Source: Dactylonectria macrodidyma (taxonomy: Eukaryota > Ascomycota > Sordariomycetes > Hypocreales > Nectriaceae). From it: a DNA stretch of 64,000 nucleotides. Positions 10,396 through 20,814 of this stretch are shown one piece after another. Both the position numbers and the translations under genes were made by a program. Position 1 is the stretch's first letter. Each line of letters starts with the position of its first letter. The notes under the pieces are model-generated. The model was not told the origin of the DNA. It did no database searches and saw nothing but the letters and a program-made list of their open reading frames with translations. The stretch covers positions 310,001 to 374,000 of the forward strand of contig JAGMUV010000001.1 in the NCBI GenBank assembly GCA_020744425.1. The letters are read 5' to 3'.

Positions 10396-11142
10396 TCATT
10401 CAACCTTGAACGGAGGCCTCTGGGCACTGTAGTGAACTCCATGCCGTATTTCGGAGCAGCAGCTAGTTGGGGAGGCTGCGTCGTCTCTAGGCTAAATATG
10501 TTCTTTAAGATCTTCTTCTGGGCCCTTAAAATACAGGACCTGATGATAGTTAAGCCCCGATATTATGAGCGAATGCCAAAACTCCAGCAAATGGCCCGTT
10601 GGGATCCTCATCTAACCTCAGTATTCGCCATTCTCTCCCTAGTCGTAGGCAACTGTCTTGATAATAAATTCGCCCTTGGTAATGTCTTTGAGCACTGGCT
10701 TATCGGCGGCGAGAATGAAGCAAAACAGGCCCCCTGCTATAGTCTTTTCCGCTTCGGGGTGCTGAGAGAGGCACACCTCTTGAAGCCGGCGAGCATCGAG
10801 GCCATCAAGTAGCGGCGGATCCTCGCGGGGATCAAGATGGAATAGCTTCTTGACTCGCTTCAAGTCTTCCACGTATTCCTCTTTGTTTTCGTAATAGTAG
10901 TATCCCCACTGCCGTCGCTCCACGTCGTACCTATACTCATCCTCGTCTTCGAGGTATCCGAGCGCGAGGTAGGTTTGTCGCTTCAAAGCGTTGAGTAGCA
11001 TTTCCCAGTGTTCGTCAGATTCAGGGCTGTAGTATGTGCGGTAGATGGTAAAGCCCCAGTTGCCGTAGTATTTGAAGTTCTCTGGGAGCTTTCTATCAAT
11101 CAGCGGCCTCTTGACCCAGGCTCTTGACGAGAAGGGCACCAC
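10396..11142 (-). pseudogene. Fungal orphan-family gene broken by Trp-to-stop changes
   Basis: The first 167 residues are open (YYGNWGFTIYRTYYSPESDE, ALKRQTYLALGYLEDEDE, FHLDPREDPPLLDGLDARRL). This is an arrangement I recognise from a large family of uncharacterised proteins in ascomycetes. The open frame stops at 10639. The same frame continues to 10396 with family-like text broken by four stops, including GENGEY-stop-G-stop-MRIPTGHLLEF and LKEHI-stop-PRD. At several of these a Trp would be expected, so TGG to TAG or TGA is the likely lesion. A 5' exon may lie near 11,340. The function of the family is unknown. Confidence 0.6.
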
Positions 11143-11311
11143 ACAAGCTCAATCATTTCTGAAACCGTTGCCATCTTCATATGCTTGGGATTCTCTAGCA
11201 ACAGGGTGGCCTTGATGAGGCTATAGGAGCCCTGGAGGAGTAGTGCAATATCTGTTAGAAGAGAAAGAGAAAAGGGGAAGGTGGCTCTGCTGCCAAATGT
11301 TACCTGCTTTA

Positions 11312-11641
11312 TGTCACGACCTGGGTTGGACCAGGCGGTCATAACTGGCAGAACCATAAGTGACCCACCTTTAACGTCGCCTAAGAACCTTGTTACATAA
11401 GTACCTTCGGATCACCGAGATCACCACTGTAATCCAGTGATCTAATGGAGTATGGACTATAAATACATTCATCTAGCACTAGATAGCCAGATAGCCTACT
11501 AGCTATTCATACACTTAATTACATAAAGCTCACTTTACACATTACTAGACCGTAACCTACGCTTGCTATGACGTCCTGATTCACTCAATTATACACTCTC
11601 CACGCCCTAGAACTACCCCCAATTTAGACCCTGCTGTTACA
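11312..11641. mobile_element. Probable solo LTR (330 bp)
   Basis: The segment begins TGTCACGACC and ends CTGTTACA, so it has the TGT...ACA ends of a retroviral-type LTR with a short imperfect inverted repeat. A TATAAATA box lies at about 11458 and an AT-rich segment follows it. The bases after the end (ATTATCAGCACC) could be a short stretch of internal sequence. No second copy and no gag or pol is present in the window, and no exact target duplication is visible. The call rests on structure only. Confidence 0.4.
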
Positions 11642-12169
11642 ATTATCAGCACCTGCTTTAAGAGTTGGAAGAAACGAGACCTCCCTGTTATCTATCTATG
11701 ACGGGATTTCATTTTCTTTAATATGTTATTATTCTACTTCATCTCAGTCGTCTTCTAATAGACTGTGTCCTTTGCAATCCTGCTGAAAACATTCTGTTCC
11801 CGTGAGCCGATCAGCGAAGTCGTCCTTTCTCTTGTGCCTTGGTGCTGGGCATCACGCAGACTCCGATCGGCCACAACCTTTGCCAACACACAAAGAGTTC
11901 TCTTTAACATGAGACTCGTATTTCCATAGGCTCAGTTCAACCACAGCCCAAAACATCTCATTCATTTTATGTAGTGAAGACGTGGAAGTCAAGGAGAACT
12001 TGATCTCTATCACCTCATGCTCCTTATTTGTACACGCACACCGTTAATACTAAAGCCTTACCCAACCGCCGAAAAGGCGATCACAATCGCGATTTAATAT
12101 TTCAAACCCTAACCTAGTCTAAAGCTGGTTCGATTGACTAGGTGTCATGTGGCCATCCTCTTGGTTGAC
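11642..12169. other. Intergenic region, no gene seen
   Basis: This is the 3' flank of the long minus-strand C2H2 gene. I see no ORF of note. Confidence 0.5.
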
Positions 12170-15100
12170 CTAGAAAGGTTGAAAGCTGGGGAAGTCAACC
12201 CCAAAGTCGACGTAGTTGTCAAAATCAGGCTGTAACGGCAGTGATGTAGGATCCCAGCTAGGTTGACTCATAGCGGTCAAGGAGTCTTCATTTGAATCAC
12301 CAGACCCCTCAACAGTTGTCTGAGAGTGTGCTTGAGCGCCCGGAAAGTGCTCATCTAAATTGAATTGTGACACGAGGCTTTGAGTCTGAGCAGTCCGATC
12401 AGTCTGAGCATCGGACATCGTAGTGTGATCAGGATAGCTTGGTCGCTGGGCCATTGTGGTGCTGTCCATATCTGGAGATACTTGGCTCTCTCCGAAAGCC
12501 GCAGGTGTATTAGGTGAATGAGTTGATCGGAGCGGGAACGTGTTCGTTAGCCCCTGCTGAGTCTCTGTGGTTGAAGCTGGCTGAGACCCGCCATCATATG
12601 GAGGAGCTGACTGCAGCAAATGACTGGGCAGGACATCATCGATTGCATCCCAGACTGCCTTATGAATCACTTCCGAAATTCTTCTCTCCGATAAATGTAG
12701 GTTATCACGAACTTCTGGCATCTCACTCAACCCTTGAGTTACTTTGCTGGTTACTCGAGAAGGAATCTCTTTTCGGAGAAATCGGCGATATTGAGCCCGC
12801 GTCTCAGGGCTCATCGGGTTCTCCAGAGCTTTGAGGTCGTAATCTGTGGGGTTGTCAGCTAAGAGCGGCAACAAGATTGTACTTGGTTTTATTTACATGG
12901 CGATGGTATGCCTTCATCTTGGACTTGAGGAAAGATGATCTTAAACATGTGCTTCCATTTCTCCTCTTGGGTGCCATTTCTTGCACCTGTTCTGGCTCTA
13001 AGTTTCCTGCTGGTCCCCTCATCTACGCCCAACATCTCATCTGGAGGGGCGAGAAGGGGGCAGCGAGTGGCTTCGCGGGTATGTTGCTCAAGCTCCTTCG
13101 CCTCCGTGAACGTTTCAAAGCACCTGACGCAACGGATGGGCAGCTCGTGAGTTCTGTATATGTGCTCCCTAAAACATATCAGTTATGTCACAAAAATGAT
13201 TGTGCAATTGATGGGATGCGAACTCACTTGATCCGATGAACGGATGCAAAAGGTCTCTGGCAGCGAGGCCATTTCCGACCAGGATGAGCCTTTGGGAATG
13301 GGCATGCAAGATTTGATACGATCTTGAGAGGGTCTTCTTTTTCCATCGAGGCGTTTGTCTTTCGTCGTTTGTCCTGATCATCCCCGTTGCCTCTGCCAGA
13401 ACCCCCTGGGTTGCGATAATCAAAACCTCTCTTTTTTCCTGCTCCATCTCGCGAAGCCGAAGTATCGCTGCCTCCGGCGCCAAAGCTGGCACCGGAAGAC
13501 GAATCAGGTGAGCTTTTATTAGATGGCTCCCCTGGTGAGCAAGATCTCACCCAGTTCATAACTCTAGCCAAGACAAGCGATGCAATGTGGTCCTTGAGGG
13601 TGATTGCCGTAACAAGAAGGGCTCCATCCAATGAAGTAGCAATAAACGCTTCATGAAATGACTCGTTTGTCTCATCCGTGAGATTAGAGATGGACTCGTC
13701 GTCTTCACTCATCTCGTCACCTTCTGCATCTTCTGGGTCAAGATCCTCTGCGATAGACGTAGCAGGAGTCAGGTCTCGTTGTCTTGACTCTATTGACGTC
13801 AACTCTGTCGCAGTATCGGTCGCAGAACAAGAACTTGTTTCTCGTATTGATCTAGGGGGAGGAATCGATAGGAATGCAGTCTGGGGGATGTCTCCCGAAG
13901 TCTGGTACTGCGTCGAAATAGGCTCGTTGGTAGAGCATCCAGCATCTGAACATCCTTCTTCGATGGTGCTCAGAGCGGGTTCTAGGGTATTCCCCGGGTC
14001 ATCCCCATTCCGATCCTCGGACTGCACTGCAGTGGAAGGGTTGGGCTTATTCAGTTCGTCGACAAGGTCTTCCTGAGATAATTCTACCAGCCGACTCTTA
14101 TTGACACGACGCTGTTGAGCCACCCGTCCAGCAGCAGTGATTTGATCAGAGACCGAATGATCCAAGCAGGCAACCCAGGAATCTATTGAGCGTTGAGGCC
14201 AAGCAGTCACTGGAAGTGCCGGAGGCGGGAGAGGATGTTCGTCCATGTCGACGTCTGGATGGGGCCCTGGTGAAGTCCTAGTGCTGAATATCGATGAAGA
14301 CGATGGATTCTTGCTAAACAGTGATCTGCCACGACCGTTGGTGCCCACTCTGCCATTAGAGTCCCAACTGGTCGCTGTTGAGACGATGGAAGATGGTCGG
14401 GTAAAGACCGACTCGACAACTGACACAGATGTTGGGGCAGTATCGTTGGAGAGCCTCCGTGTGAGGTCGTCAATCTCCGGAGGAATTTCGGGAAGCACAG
14501 CGTGGCCACGTCGTGAAATCGTTGCGGAAGAGTTTCGTTTAAATTTTGTGTTCCAACGAGAACGCTGATATAGCCAAAGAACAATCAGTAACGAGCGTCC
14601 CCCGCCTATGAGGTAAATGGATGGTACTTACGGGGCTTATGGCCCAGTCGTGTTCGTTACCAAGGGCTCTGGACGCCGTGCCGGATATCGGACCTAGTCA
14701 AGTTAATGGCGATGAACAGGTAATGACTCAGGAGACGAAAGGCTATACCGTGTCTATCTAGACCCTCTTTGGTTGCTTGCGGCCCAGGCATGACCGATTT
14801 GTTGGCACTCTCGTATTGGCTGCCCACCCCAATGAGATCACTCACGCCGCCTGATGAGCCTGCAGCCCCAGGGACTGGCAAAGAGAAGCGGTCTAGGCCT
14901 CTGAGAGTATATCCTCTCATCCGATCAAGCCAGAGACGTGGTTTCTTGATGGACCCCTCGAGGTCCAAAGAGAAGAGGCTGTTGGTACTTGACTGAAGTT
15001 CCGCGTTTGCGCTGATACTGTCCCGTTGTGACGCTCGCTCTACAAAGGCAGAATGTCGCATCGTGCTTATTACGTTGGCATCGGGTAACTCTGTGCGACC

Positions 15101-15469
15101 CTGGTCGCTGGTTACTGCGTCGATTTCGCGTGGTTGATTGCTCTCCTCGGACATGGGAAATTTGGCTGGGAAGTCGGCCATGGTGAAGCGTCGCGACGTC
15201 GCTGACCGAGAAGGTAGACTGATGGGTGCAAGTGACTGACTATTACCAGTAGTACGGTAGGCTTTTGGGTATGCCTGAGGCGGCATCGAAGGCTTCACAG
15301 GCTTGAAGAGATTCATGTACCGTCGCCCATTGTCTCTGAGGCGTCCGCCTATAGATCGACTAGATTTCTCGCCGCATTGCGCCTCCTCTGGGCTGAGCTC
15401 CGACTGTTGCATCCGCAAGCCCCCAGATTCGCTCTGGGGCGGCCGCGCAGAACGCCGAGAGAGTCCCAT
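12170..15469 (-). CDS. Large fungal C2H2-type zinc-finger protein, 1021 aa
   Basis: Five exons join in frame: 15469-14749, 14693-14632, 14564-13228, 13168-12897 and 12843-12170. The introns are 53-67 bp with GTATAG, GTAAGT, GTGAGT and GTAAAT donors. The first 670 residues are Ser/Thr/Pro-rich and disordered, with acidic runs. The only folded-looking block spans exons 3 and 4: LACPFPKAHPGRKWPRCQ, then SVHRIKEHIYRTHELPIRC and a CVRCFETFTEAKELEQH finger. This is the C..C..H..H block of a widespread fungal family, followed by the family's EEKWKHMFKIIFP helix. The C-terminus is again disordered. It is probably a nuclear regulator, with targets unknown. The start at 15469 has a good context, and an intron sits inside the finger region as in related genes. 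Confidence 0.8.
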
Positions 15470-15595
15470 GGCTCCTTGCAGCGGCGTTGGTTGGTCTGCC
15501 TTCTGAGCGGTGGTATCTGGGCGACCGAGGTAGCACGGGGCGCGAGAAAAGAAACAAAATAACTATTAATAAAATTGGAGACACTTGAAGAAAGT

Positions 15596-15937
15596 TTACA
15601 CAACGAGGTTGGACCCGACGGTTGTATGCAGAAAAGAAGCCGGGACGGGATCAAGGTGAGTTGCAGCTGTCAGCCCTGGACACTGTTTGGAGGCCGTCCG
15701 CAAGGCATTCTGAAGCTGACTAGGCGCCATGGTTGGCGAACCACAAGAGGCGTAGATGCCTGGAATCTTTAGTTGTATGCTTTCCCCTAAAGCTGCGTCA
15801 AGCTGCCTCATTTTGAGGGTAACTAGGCTGAATCTGGCGACGACAGGGGTTATGGTGTGTGTGGGGATAGTGCTGTTTTGCGCACTGCGCAAAACCAGGA
15901 CGAGCACAACACAAGCAGGCAAAACATGGTCTCGCAT
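15596..15937 (-). CDS. Candidate small secreted protein, 113 aa
   Basis: From the ATG at 15937 the frame starts MRDHVLPACVVLVLVLRSAQ, a plausible signal peptide with a hydrophobic core. A mature chain of about 90 residues follows with two cysteines and no recognisable domain. The frame extends upstream without a stop but lacks a better start. It lies close upstream of the C2H2 gene on the same strand. There are no homologues I recognise. It could be chance, since the mature part has little secondary-structure signature. Confidence 0.35.
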   Translation of the reverse strand: MRDHVLPACVVLVLVLRSAQNSTIPTHTITPVVARFSLVTLKMRQLDAALGESIQLKIPGIYASCGSPTMAPSQLQNALRTASKQCPGLTAATHLDPVPASFLHTTVGSNLVV

Positions 15938-16923
15938 TACTTCCTGCTCAAGAGATTGAGGAGTGCGAAGGGAGCAAAACCAGCTTAAATACTCATATGG
16001 GTGTGCCCGTCTTCGCAAAATCCGAGCAATTACTCCAGATTTGGGGTGGAGATTTGTGGAAAAGACTATTTAAGCCTGGAAGGTTTGCCTGAGGGAATGA
16101 AGCTTTTACATAGCAATGAATTAAAACTATTTTACACATTGTGGTCGTTTATAATTGCATCACTTGACTCGATTCAAGGTCCACAGGAGTTTCAACCATT
16201 ATACACCATTGAAACCATCACCATGCCGACCCAACCTTCAAGCGCATCCATGGTCCCACACTGTGGTTCATGTGCTTCAGTCCCAAGGTTGGTCTCTAGA
16301 TTGAAATTGAATCTTGTGCATAACTAACCTGCAGCCAGTGGCGGGAACATCTCAATTCAGATGCCTAGCACAGGGATTTCACCAGCAATTATGCATTTTC
16401 TAAGCGAACCACCGACAGTCACAGCATACATTGCAATGGGAGGAGACAATCTATCAACTTAAAATCTGGCTAGGATGTACAAAAAACAGTTCACCCGTGG
16501 ACTAGTGGTGACAGGTGTCGAGGCAAGGCATCGAGACAAGATCTCACCGACTTACATATACACACATATAGGAGGACTACTTCGGAGTTTGGAGTTGGAT
16601 TTTAGCGCTGTTAGGTTACAATATCAATTTTGGGGTCATAGTTCATTCGTTTCAACAACCTTCAACTCTACACTTCCCCAACAACCTACCACAAACAAAC
16701 CTCGGTTAGCAATCATTAAAATTCTAACGGTAGGAACTTGAAATTTCCCGACCTGACCGTTGTGACATTTGTATTGATGATCAAGGCTTGGTCTTCTTTT
16801 TCAAATCTGGATTTTTGCGCGATGTTGAAACCTACCTTGTAGCAGTCTGTTTTCATCGATATATAGACAACTCTATTCATCATCCTTTCCAGTGTTCGAT
16901 AGAAAGCCCCTTGCCCCTCCTTC
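15938..16923. other. Intergenic region, no firm gene
   Basis: Around 16223-16408 there is a short ATG frame followed by an intron-like stretch (GTTGGT...CTAAC...CTGCAG). It encodes only about 44 residues of no known type. Nothing else is seen. Confidence 0.4.
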
Positions 16924-17646
16924 TTAAATTCGCATCCTTCCAATTATCGTAGGAAGGTCTTTCATACTGTCTAAAAACACATCAAACTCCCTTTCAACCT
17001 TTTCCATATTCTCATCTACATCATCTGTCCATCGATGAATGTAGACGGTGTTCATACCGCATTTCTGAGCCCCTCGTAAATCATAAGCATGCGCTGCAAC
17101 CATAACGACTTCCTCAGGCTGGAGTTTCACGAGTCCAAGTGCTTTCTTATAAGCGTCTGGACTTGGTTTATAGCATCCAAGTAATTGACTCGAAAACAAC
17201 ATATTAAAATGCAAACCCGAGGAGCGGGTGAGATCAAGTTGTAGACGAGTTGTACCGTTTGCGTGTACAAAAACTTCGTAACCAAGATCGTCTCGGATGC
17301 TCCGAATTGCTTCTTGGACCTCTGGCCAGGCTGTCTGATGGTGCCATGCTTCAAGCAACCTTTCTTTCAGTTCAACGCTAAAGTGAGCTTTGTGACCAGG
17401 AGATTGGTCAAGCACAAAATCAAGCGTACGGGCAAGAGTGACGTCGATGTCCTCGGGATCGAGATTTTGATGAAAGCGTTGACTGATTTCGAGGAAGTAC
17501 TGTTTGCGCCATTCTAGAGCAAGCTTGGAAGCCTCGGCTTTTGCAATCAAAGGCGGGAACATTGCAACTACGCCACTATGCCAATCGAGACACGTTCCCA
17601 TGAAGTCGAAGAAGACTGCTTTGATTTTTGTTTCTTGCGGAGGCAT
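16924..17646 (-). CDS. HAD-superfamily hydrolase, haloacid dehalogenase type II-like, 240 aa
   Basis: This is an intact single-exon gene. The nucleophile motif is AVFFDFMGT with Asp14 (DxxGT). An insertion of about 80 residues forms the helical cap. Motif II is VHANGTTRLQ, motif III supplies Lys in CYKPSPDAY, and motif IV is represented by VAAHAYDLRGAQKCG, which places an Asp in the acidic loop. The length and the LDWHSG segment after the first motif are typical of L-2-haloacid dehalogenase-like proteins of fungi. These may remove halide or phosphate from small acids. The protein is cytosolic. It is divergent from the EthD gene with a clear TATA box between them. Confidence 0.85.
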   Translation of the reverse strand: MPPQETKIKAVFFDFMGTCLDWHSGVVAMFPPLIAKAEASKLALEWRKQYFLEISQRFHQNLDPEDIDVTLARTLDFVLDQSPGHKAHFSVELKERLLEAWHHQTAWPEVQEAIRSIRDDLGYEVFVHANGTTRLQLDLTRSSGLHFNMLFSSQLLGCYKPSPDAYKKALGLVKLQPEEVVMVAAHAYDLRGAQKCGMNTVYIHRWTDDVDENMEKVEREFDVFLDSMKDLPTIIGRMRI

Positions 17647-17715
17647 GTCTGGCGCTATGGGTGATGGATGATATCGATGCCAGTTTAATGGAATGTGTAG
17701 AGCTCTCGACTGAGC

Positions 17716-17722
17716 TTATATA
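17716..17722 (-). promoter_or_regulatory. TATA box for HAD gene
   Basis: TATATAA on the minus strand lies about 70 bp upstream of the ATG at 17646. The spacing is normal for a short fungal leader. Confidence 0.45.
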
Positions 17723-18524
17723 GATGAGTAGATGCGAAATTTGTCAGCGCAAAACAGGGTCGTAAAATCGAAGGGCGTGTTTGACATTGTTACTTTATAG
17801 TGCATGTGTATATGTGTAAGCTATGATGGTGGATGACGTGGGTAAGCCGGGGGTACAGGTAGAGACTATCCAGTGCCTGAATACTTGATCACGCAAGACA
17901 GAAGGATTCGTTTGTACATTGTCACTCACAAAGTTGACATTTATATCAGCCCACAGCTAATCTTGATACAAGTAAATGTGGCAGGGAATTTGACGACGTA
18001 CGATACTAATCTGTTCATATTAATCAACCATGATAGTCAAGATGCGGTGACCAAACGTGTATCTCGTGACTGATAAAGACGTACAAGGTCCGGATGAAGC
18101 GGAACACAAGTCCAGGATCTGAGCCTCCGTTTTGAACCCAATGACGACATTTTCACACTTAACCCTGTTCGGAAACGCCGACTCCTCTTGTCTGATTAGT
18201 AACCTGCGCGCAACACCACGATCCAATCAAGCGAGGGTTTATCGTTTCTCCAATTCCGCCTCTTCCTAATCTCCTGGATTGTTAACTGTGACAGTACTCT
18301 GTCAAATTCGCAATCTAGCAAATAAATTTCACACATAGGTAGGGTTAGTCGAGCTTTTACTGATATCGTTACTCGTTTACCGCCATCCGCTTTTTTGACG
18401 CAATAATCAACTCGATGTCTCGCGTACCATAATGCGGCTGGTTCGGAATGCGGTGGAAATATTAGTCATCCAAACAACGAGGAATAATTCCGCACAAACG
18501 AGTGTCCCCGCTCGCCCGAGAGAC

Positions 18525-18530
18525 TATAAG
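18525..18530 (+). promoter_or_regulatory. TATA-like box for EthD gene
   Basis: TATAAG lies 72 bp upstream of the ATG at 18602. Confidence 0.4.
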
Positions 18531-18601
18531 AGGGGTTGAAATTGAGGGAGAATGTGATAAACGACATCATCACAAAGTTCCTATACATATACATTGCAAG
18601 A

Positions 18602-18970
18602 ATGGCTACCGTCATTGTAATCTATCCCTCTGGTCCTGCTTTCGACCTGGAGTATTATCTCCAGAAGCACATGCCACTGGTCTCTTCGTAAGTGATTGGT
18701 GTCTGTCCATCAATAGGGTTGTTGTGGCGGTTCTAGAACTAATGGGTGCGCTACGACAGGATCTGGGGCTCTGCTGGCTTGCAGTCATATGATGTCCTGA
18801 CTTTCTCTGAGGGTCCGTACCAAGTTCAAGCCGTCTTGAAATGGGACAACCTTGATTCTGTTGCCGCCGGCTTCTCTAGCGCCGGTGCCGAGCAAATTTT
18901 TGGCGATGTCAAGAATTTTACAACAGCGGAGCCTATTGTACAGAAGGGCAACATTGCAGGATCAGGATAG
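18602..18970 (+). CDS. EthD-domain protein, 98 aa
   Basis: There are two exons, 18602-18687 and 18760-18970. The 72-bp intron has a GTAAGT donor, a CTAAT branch-like site and a GACAG acceptor. The product starts MATVIVIYPSGPAFDLEYYL, then QKHMPLVSSIWG, and ends with a FGDVKNF segment. This is the compact ferredoxin-like EthD fold (about 100 aa), with the YY..HMPLV signature at residues 18-26. EthD proteins bind or process small hydrophobic ring compounds. Here there is no cytochrome P450 or other Eth partner nearby. It is intact and soluble, with no signal peptide. Confidence 0.85.
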
Positions 18971-19913
18971 ATCACAACTTGATTACCAAGCGGAAGTGGG
19001 ATGACGAGCTGATAACTAAACTGGTTTTGATGGCTCAATTGAATGCACATTCTTTCATGATCTCGGGCCTATGTCTTCCATATGAAACTGCTGGGTAATG
19101 CTGAAATGACATCACATTGTTGCACTTGATCCACACCGCCTACAAAGTGGCTTCTGTCCCCTCTGATACCTCAACATAAAGCATTCGGAACTCGCAATCG
19201 GTGTTGAATTTGAAGAATTAAAGAATTAACATGTATGACATTATCTGCACGATATCGTCAAGGAATATAATTGCAGCGTCGTAGCATGCCCTATCTACTA
19301 TCAGAGCCAATATGTGAACCAGCACGGCTCCGTCTATTACTCTAGTGGTAACAATGGGCACTATCCAACTCAGACTTTAGTTCATCAGTACGATCGCGGA
19401 TCGTCCACCAAGCTCTATCATCTCAAATCTGAGATTTCAACTACGCCTTATGTTCTAAGCGAAATATTGTTTGATGATGCTTTCCTCTCCATTCACTCCC
19501 ATCCATCCTCAAAACAGCGAGGAGCATCAACTCCTTCAGAAATCACCAAATGTGACTGAGGCATATTCATTGTTCCCGATTAGTAGCGCAGGAATTTAAA
19601 TATCTTCTACTACAAGGCCGCATGTCTCATTCAATTGACACAATGGCGCCACTGACAGGAGGCCACGGCGTGGCTCCAGAAGAGGTCAATCTTCTAGTAG
19701 ATGTGAGAAAGGATTTGAAGAAGAAAGATATCCACGCTTATTGGTCCCAAGTTGCACTCGCTTCCCGAACCGAGGTTCACATGTGGCAACTTAAGGTATC
19801 CCGCAAATCGAATACTACCGCACTTCCTCCGTTAGCATCTTGGATATAAGACGATCGCATGCCGCATCCCCCCAAACCAGATTTCTTCTTCCTCGTATAC
19901 CCTTCCATCTAGT
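18971..19913. other. Intergenic region with an unassigned ORF
   Basis: A frame from 19622 to 19849 encodes 75 residues starting MSHSIDTMAPLTGGHG, with an intron-like donor at its end. I do not recognise it. It may be the 5' part of a decayed gene that also includes the alcohol-dehydrogenase tail just downstream, but the frames do not prove this. Confidence 0.35.
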
Positions 19914-20042
19914 TCAACTTCGAAGGGTGTCAAGCCATGGATTCAGACTCGCCCCCTGAAAGACGCTAATCAGGCTATTGTTGGCATGGAAAACGGGAGG
20001 GCTCGCTATCGCTATGTGCTGGTAAATGAGAAGCATACGTAG
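19914..20042 (+). pseudogene. Orphan C-terminus of a zinc alcohol dehydrogenase
   Basis: A 42-residue stretch reads SKGVKPWIQTRPLKDANQAI then GRARYRYVLVNEKHT and a stop. This is the end of a medium-chain alcohol dehydrogenase (the A-N-A helix and the R-R-VLV strand). An acceptor-like CTAG lies directly before it. The rest of the enzyme (catalytic zinc site, Rossmann domain) is absent from the 900 bp upstream on either strand. It is best explained as a broken or rearranged gene end. Confidence 0.6.
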
Positions 20043-20814
20043 GATTAGTGCCTGGAACGACAAAAACAAGCTCTTGCAACATAGCAATCTCCACTTCGGA
20101 TTTGAGGGACTGGATCTCCTTTCTCCCTCATATTCAAGTCCCACTCATGCGAGCCGCTTACCGTACCATGTCAACACCACCTACACCCGGTGACCTGGAC
20201 TATCTTCTGATGCTGCTTTCATCATCTCCAGTTAAGGGCGCTAGTTATGGGTAGCGCAGCAGGAAATGCTCCAGCCTTGCTATGTCTGCCTGCCTGTAAG
20301 TGTCAGAATCGGCATCTGGGTCAATCACTGACACTGCCATGCAGCCAGCGAGCAATCCAACCCGGCCCCTTGATAGAACGGAGCTACTGCAGAGGGTGAG
20401 TGAAGGCTGTGACAGGGCGGGGCCAATTTGGGTGGACCAAAAGCCACAGGGGCATGTGTTTTTACGTCGACGCCCGCACCTACATCGAGTGTTGCATCTA
20501 CATAGAAGCCCGTGAACGAACAGGATAATTGAAGGCGGTGCATAAAATGCTACGTCTCACTGAACCCGCGGGAATCAAAAGTACTATAAAGCAAGGTAGC
20601 GGCATTGGCCAAGTTGCCCGGGAGAATGCGGGCTTAGAGCCGGGCACGACTCTTTTTCGTCGGCCGTCGCAAAGGCAAAGGTTGCTCTGAGAGAGAACGC
20701 TGCAGCAATTGGTACGCAAGCCCAATCGATGCTGTGTAAGTGGGAATTACCAAAGGAAAACGCTGAAGTATTAGATTTTGGTAGTTCCCTGAGTTCAGTT
20801 ACAGTAGGAAAAAG
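20043..20814. other. Intergenic region, no gene seen
   Basis: Only short frames without signatures are present. It lies 3' of the minus-strand SDR gene. Confidence 0.5.

Larger units (their letters stand above)
17647..18601. other. Divergent promoter region between HAD and EthD genes
   Basis: About 950 bp holds both promoters. TATA-like sites are listed separately. No other feature is seen. Confidence 0.5.

Noticed and set aside
14579..14631. Hydrophobic segment that could be read as a membrane helix in the C2H2 gene
   Set aside because: It lies inside the intron 14565-14631, which has a GTAAGT donor and ATCAG acceptor, and splicing gives a better frame.
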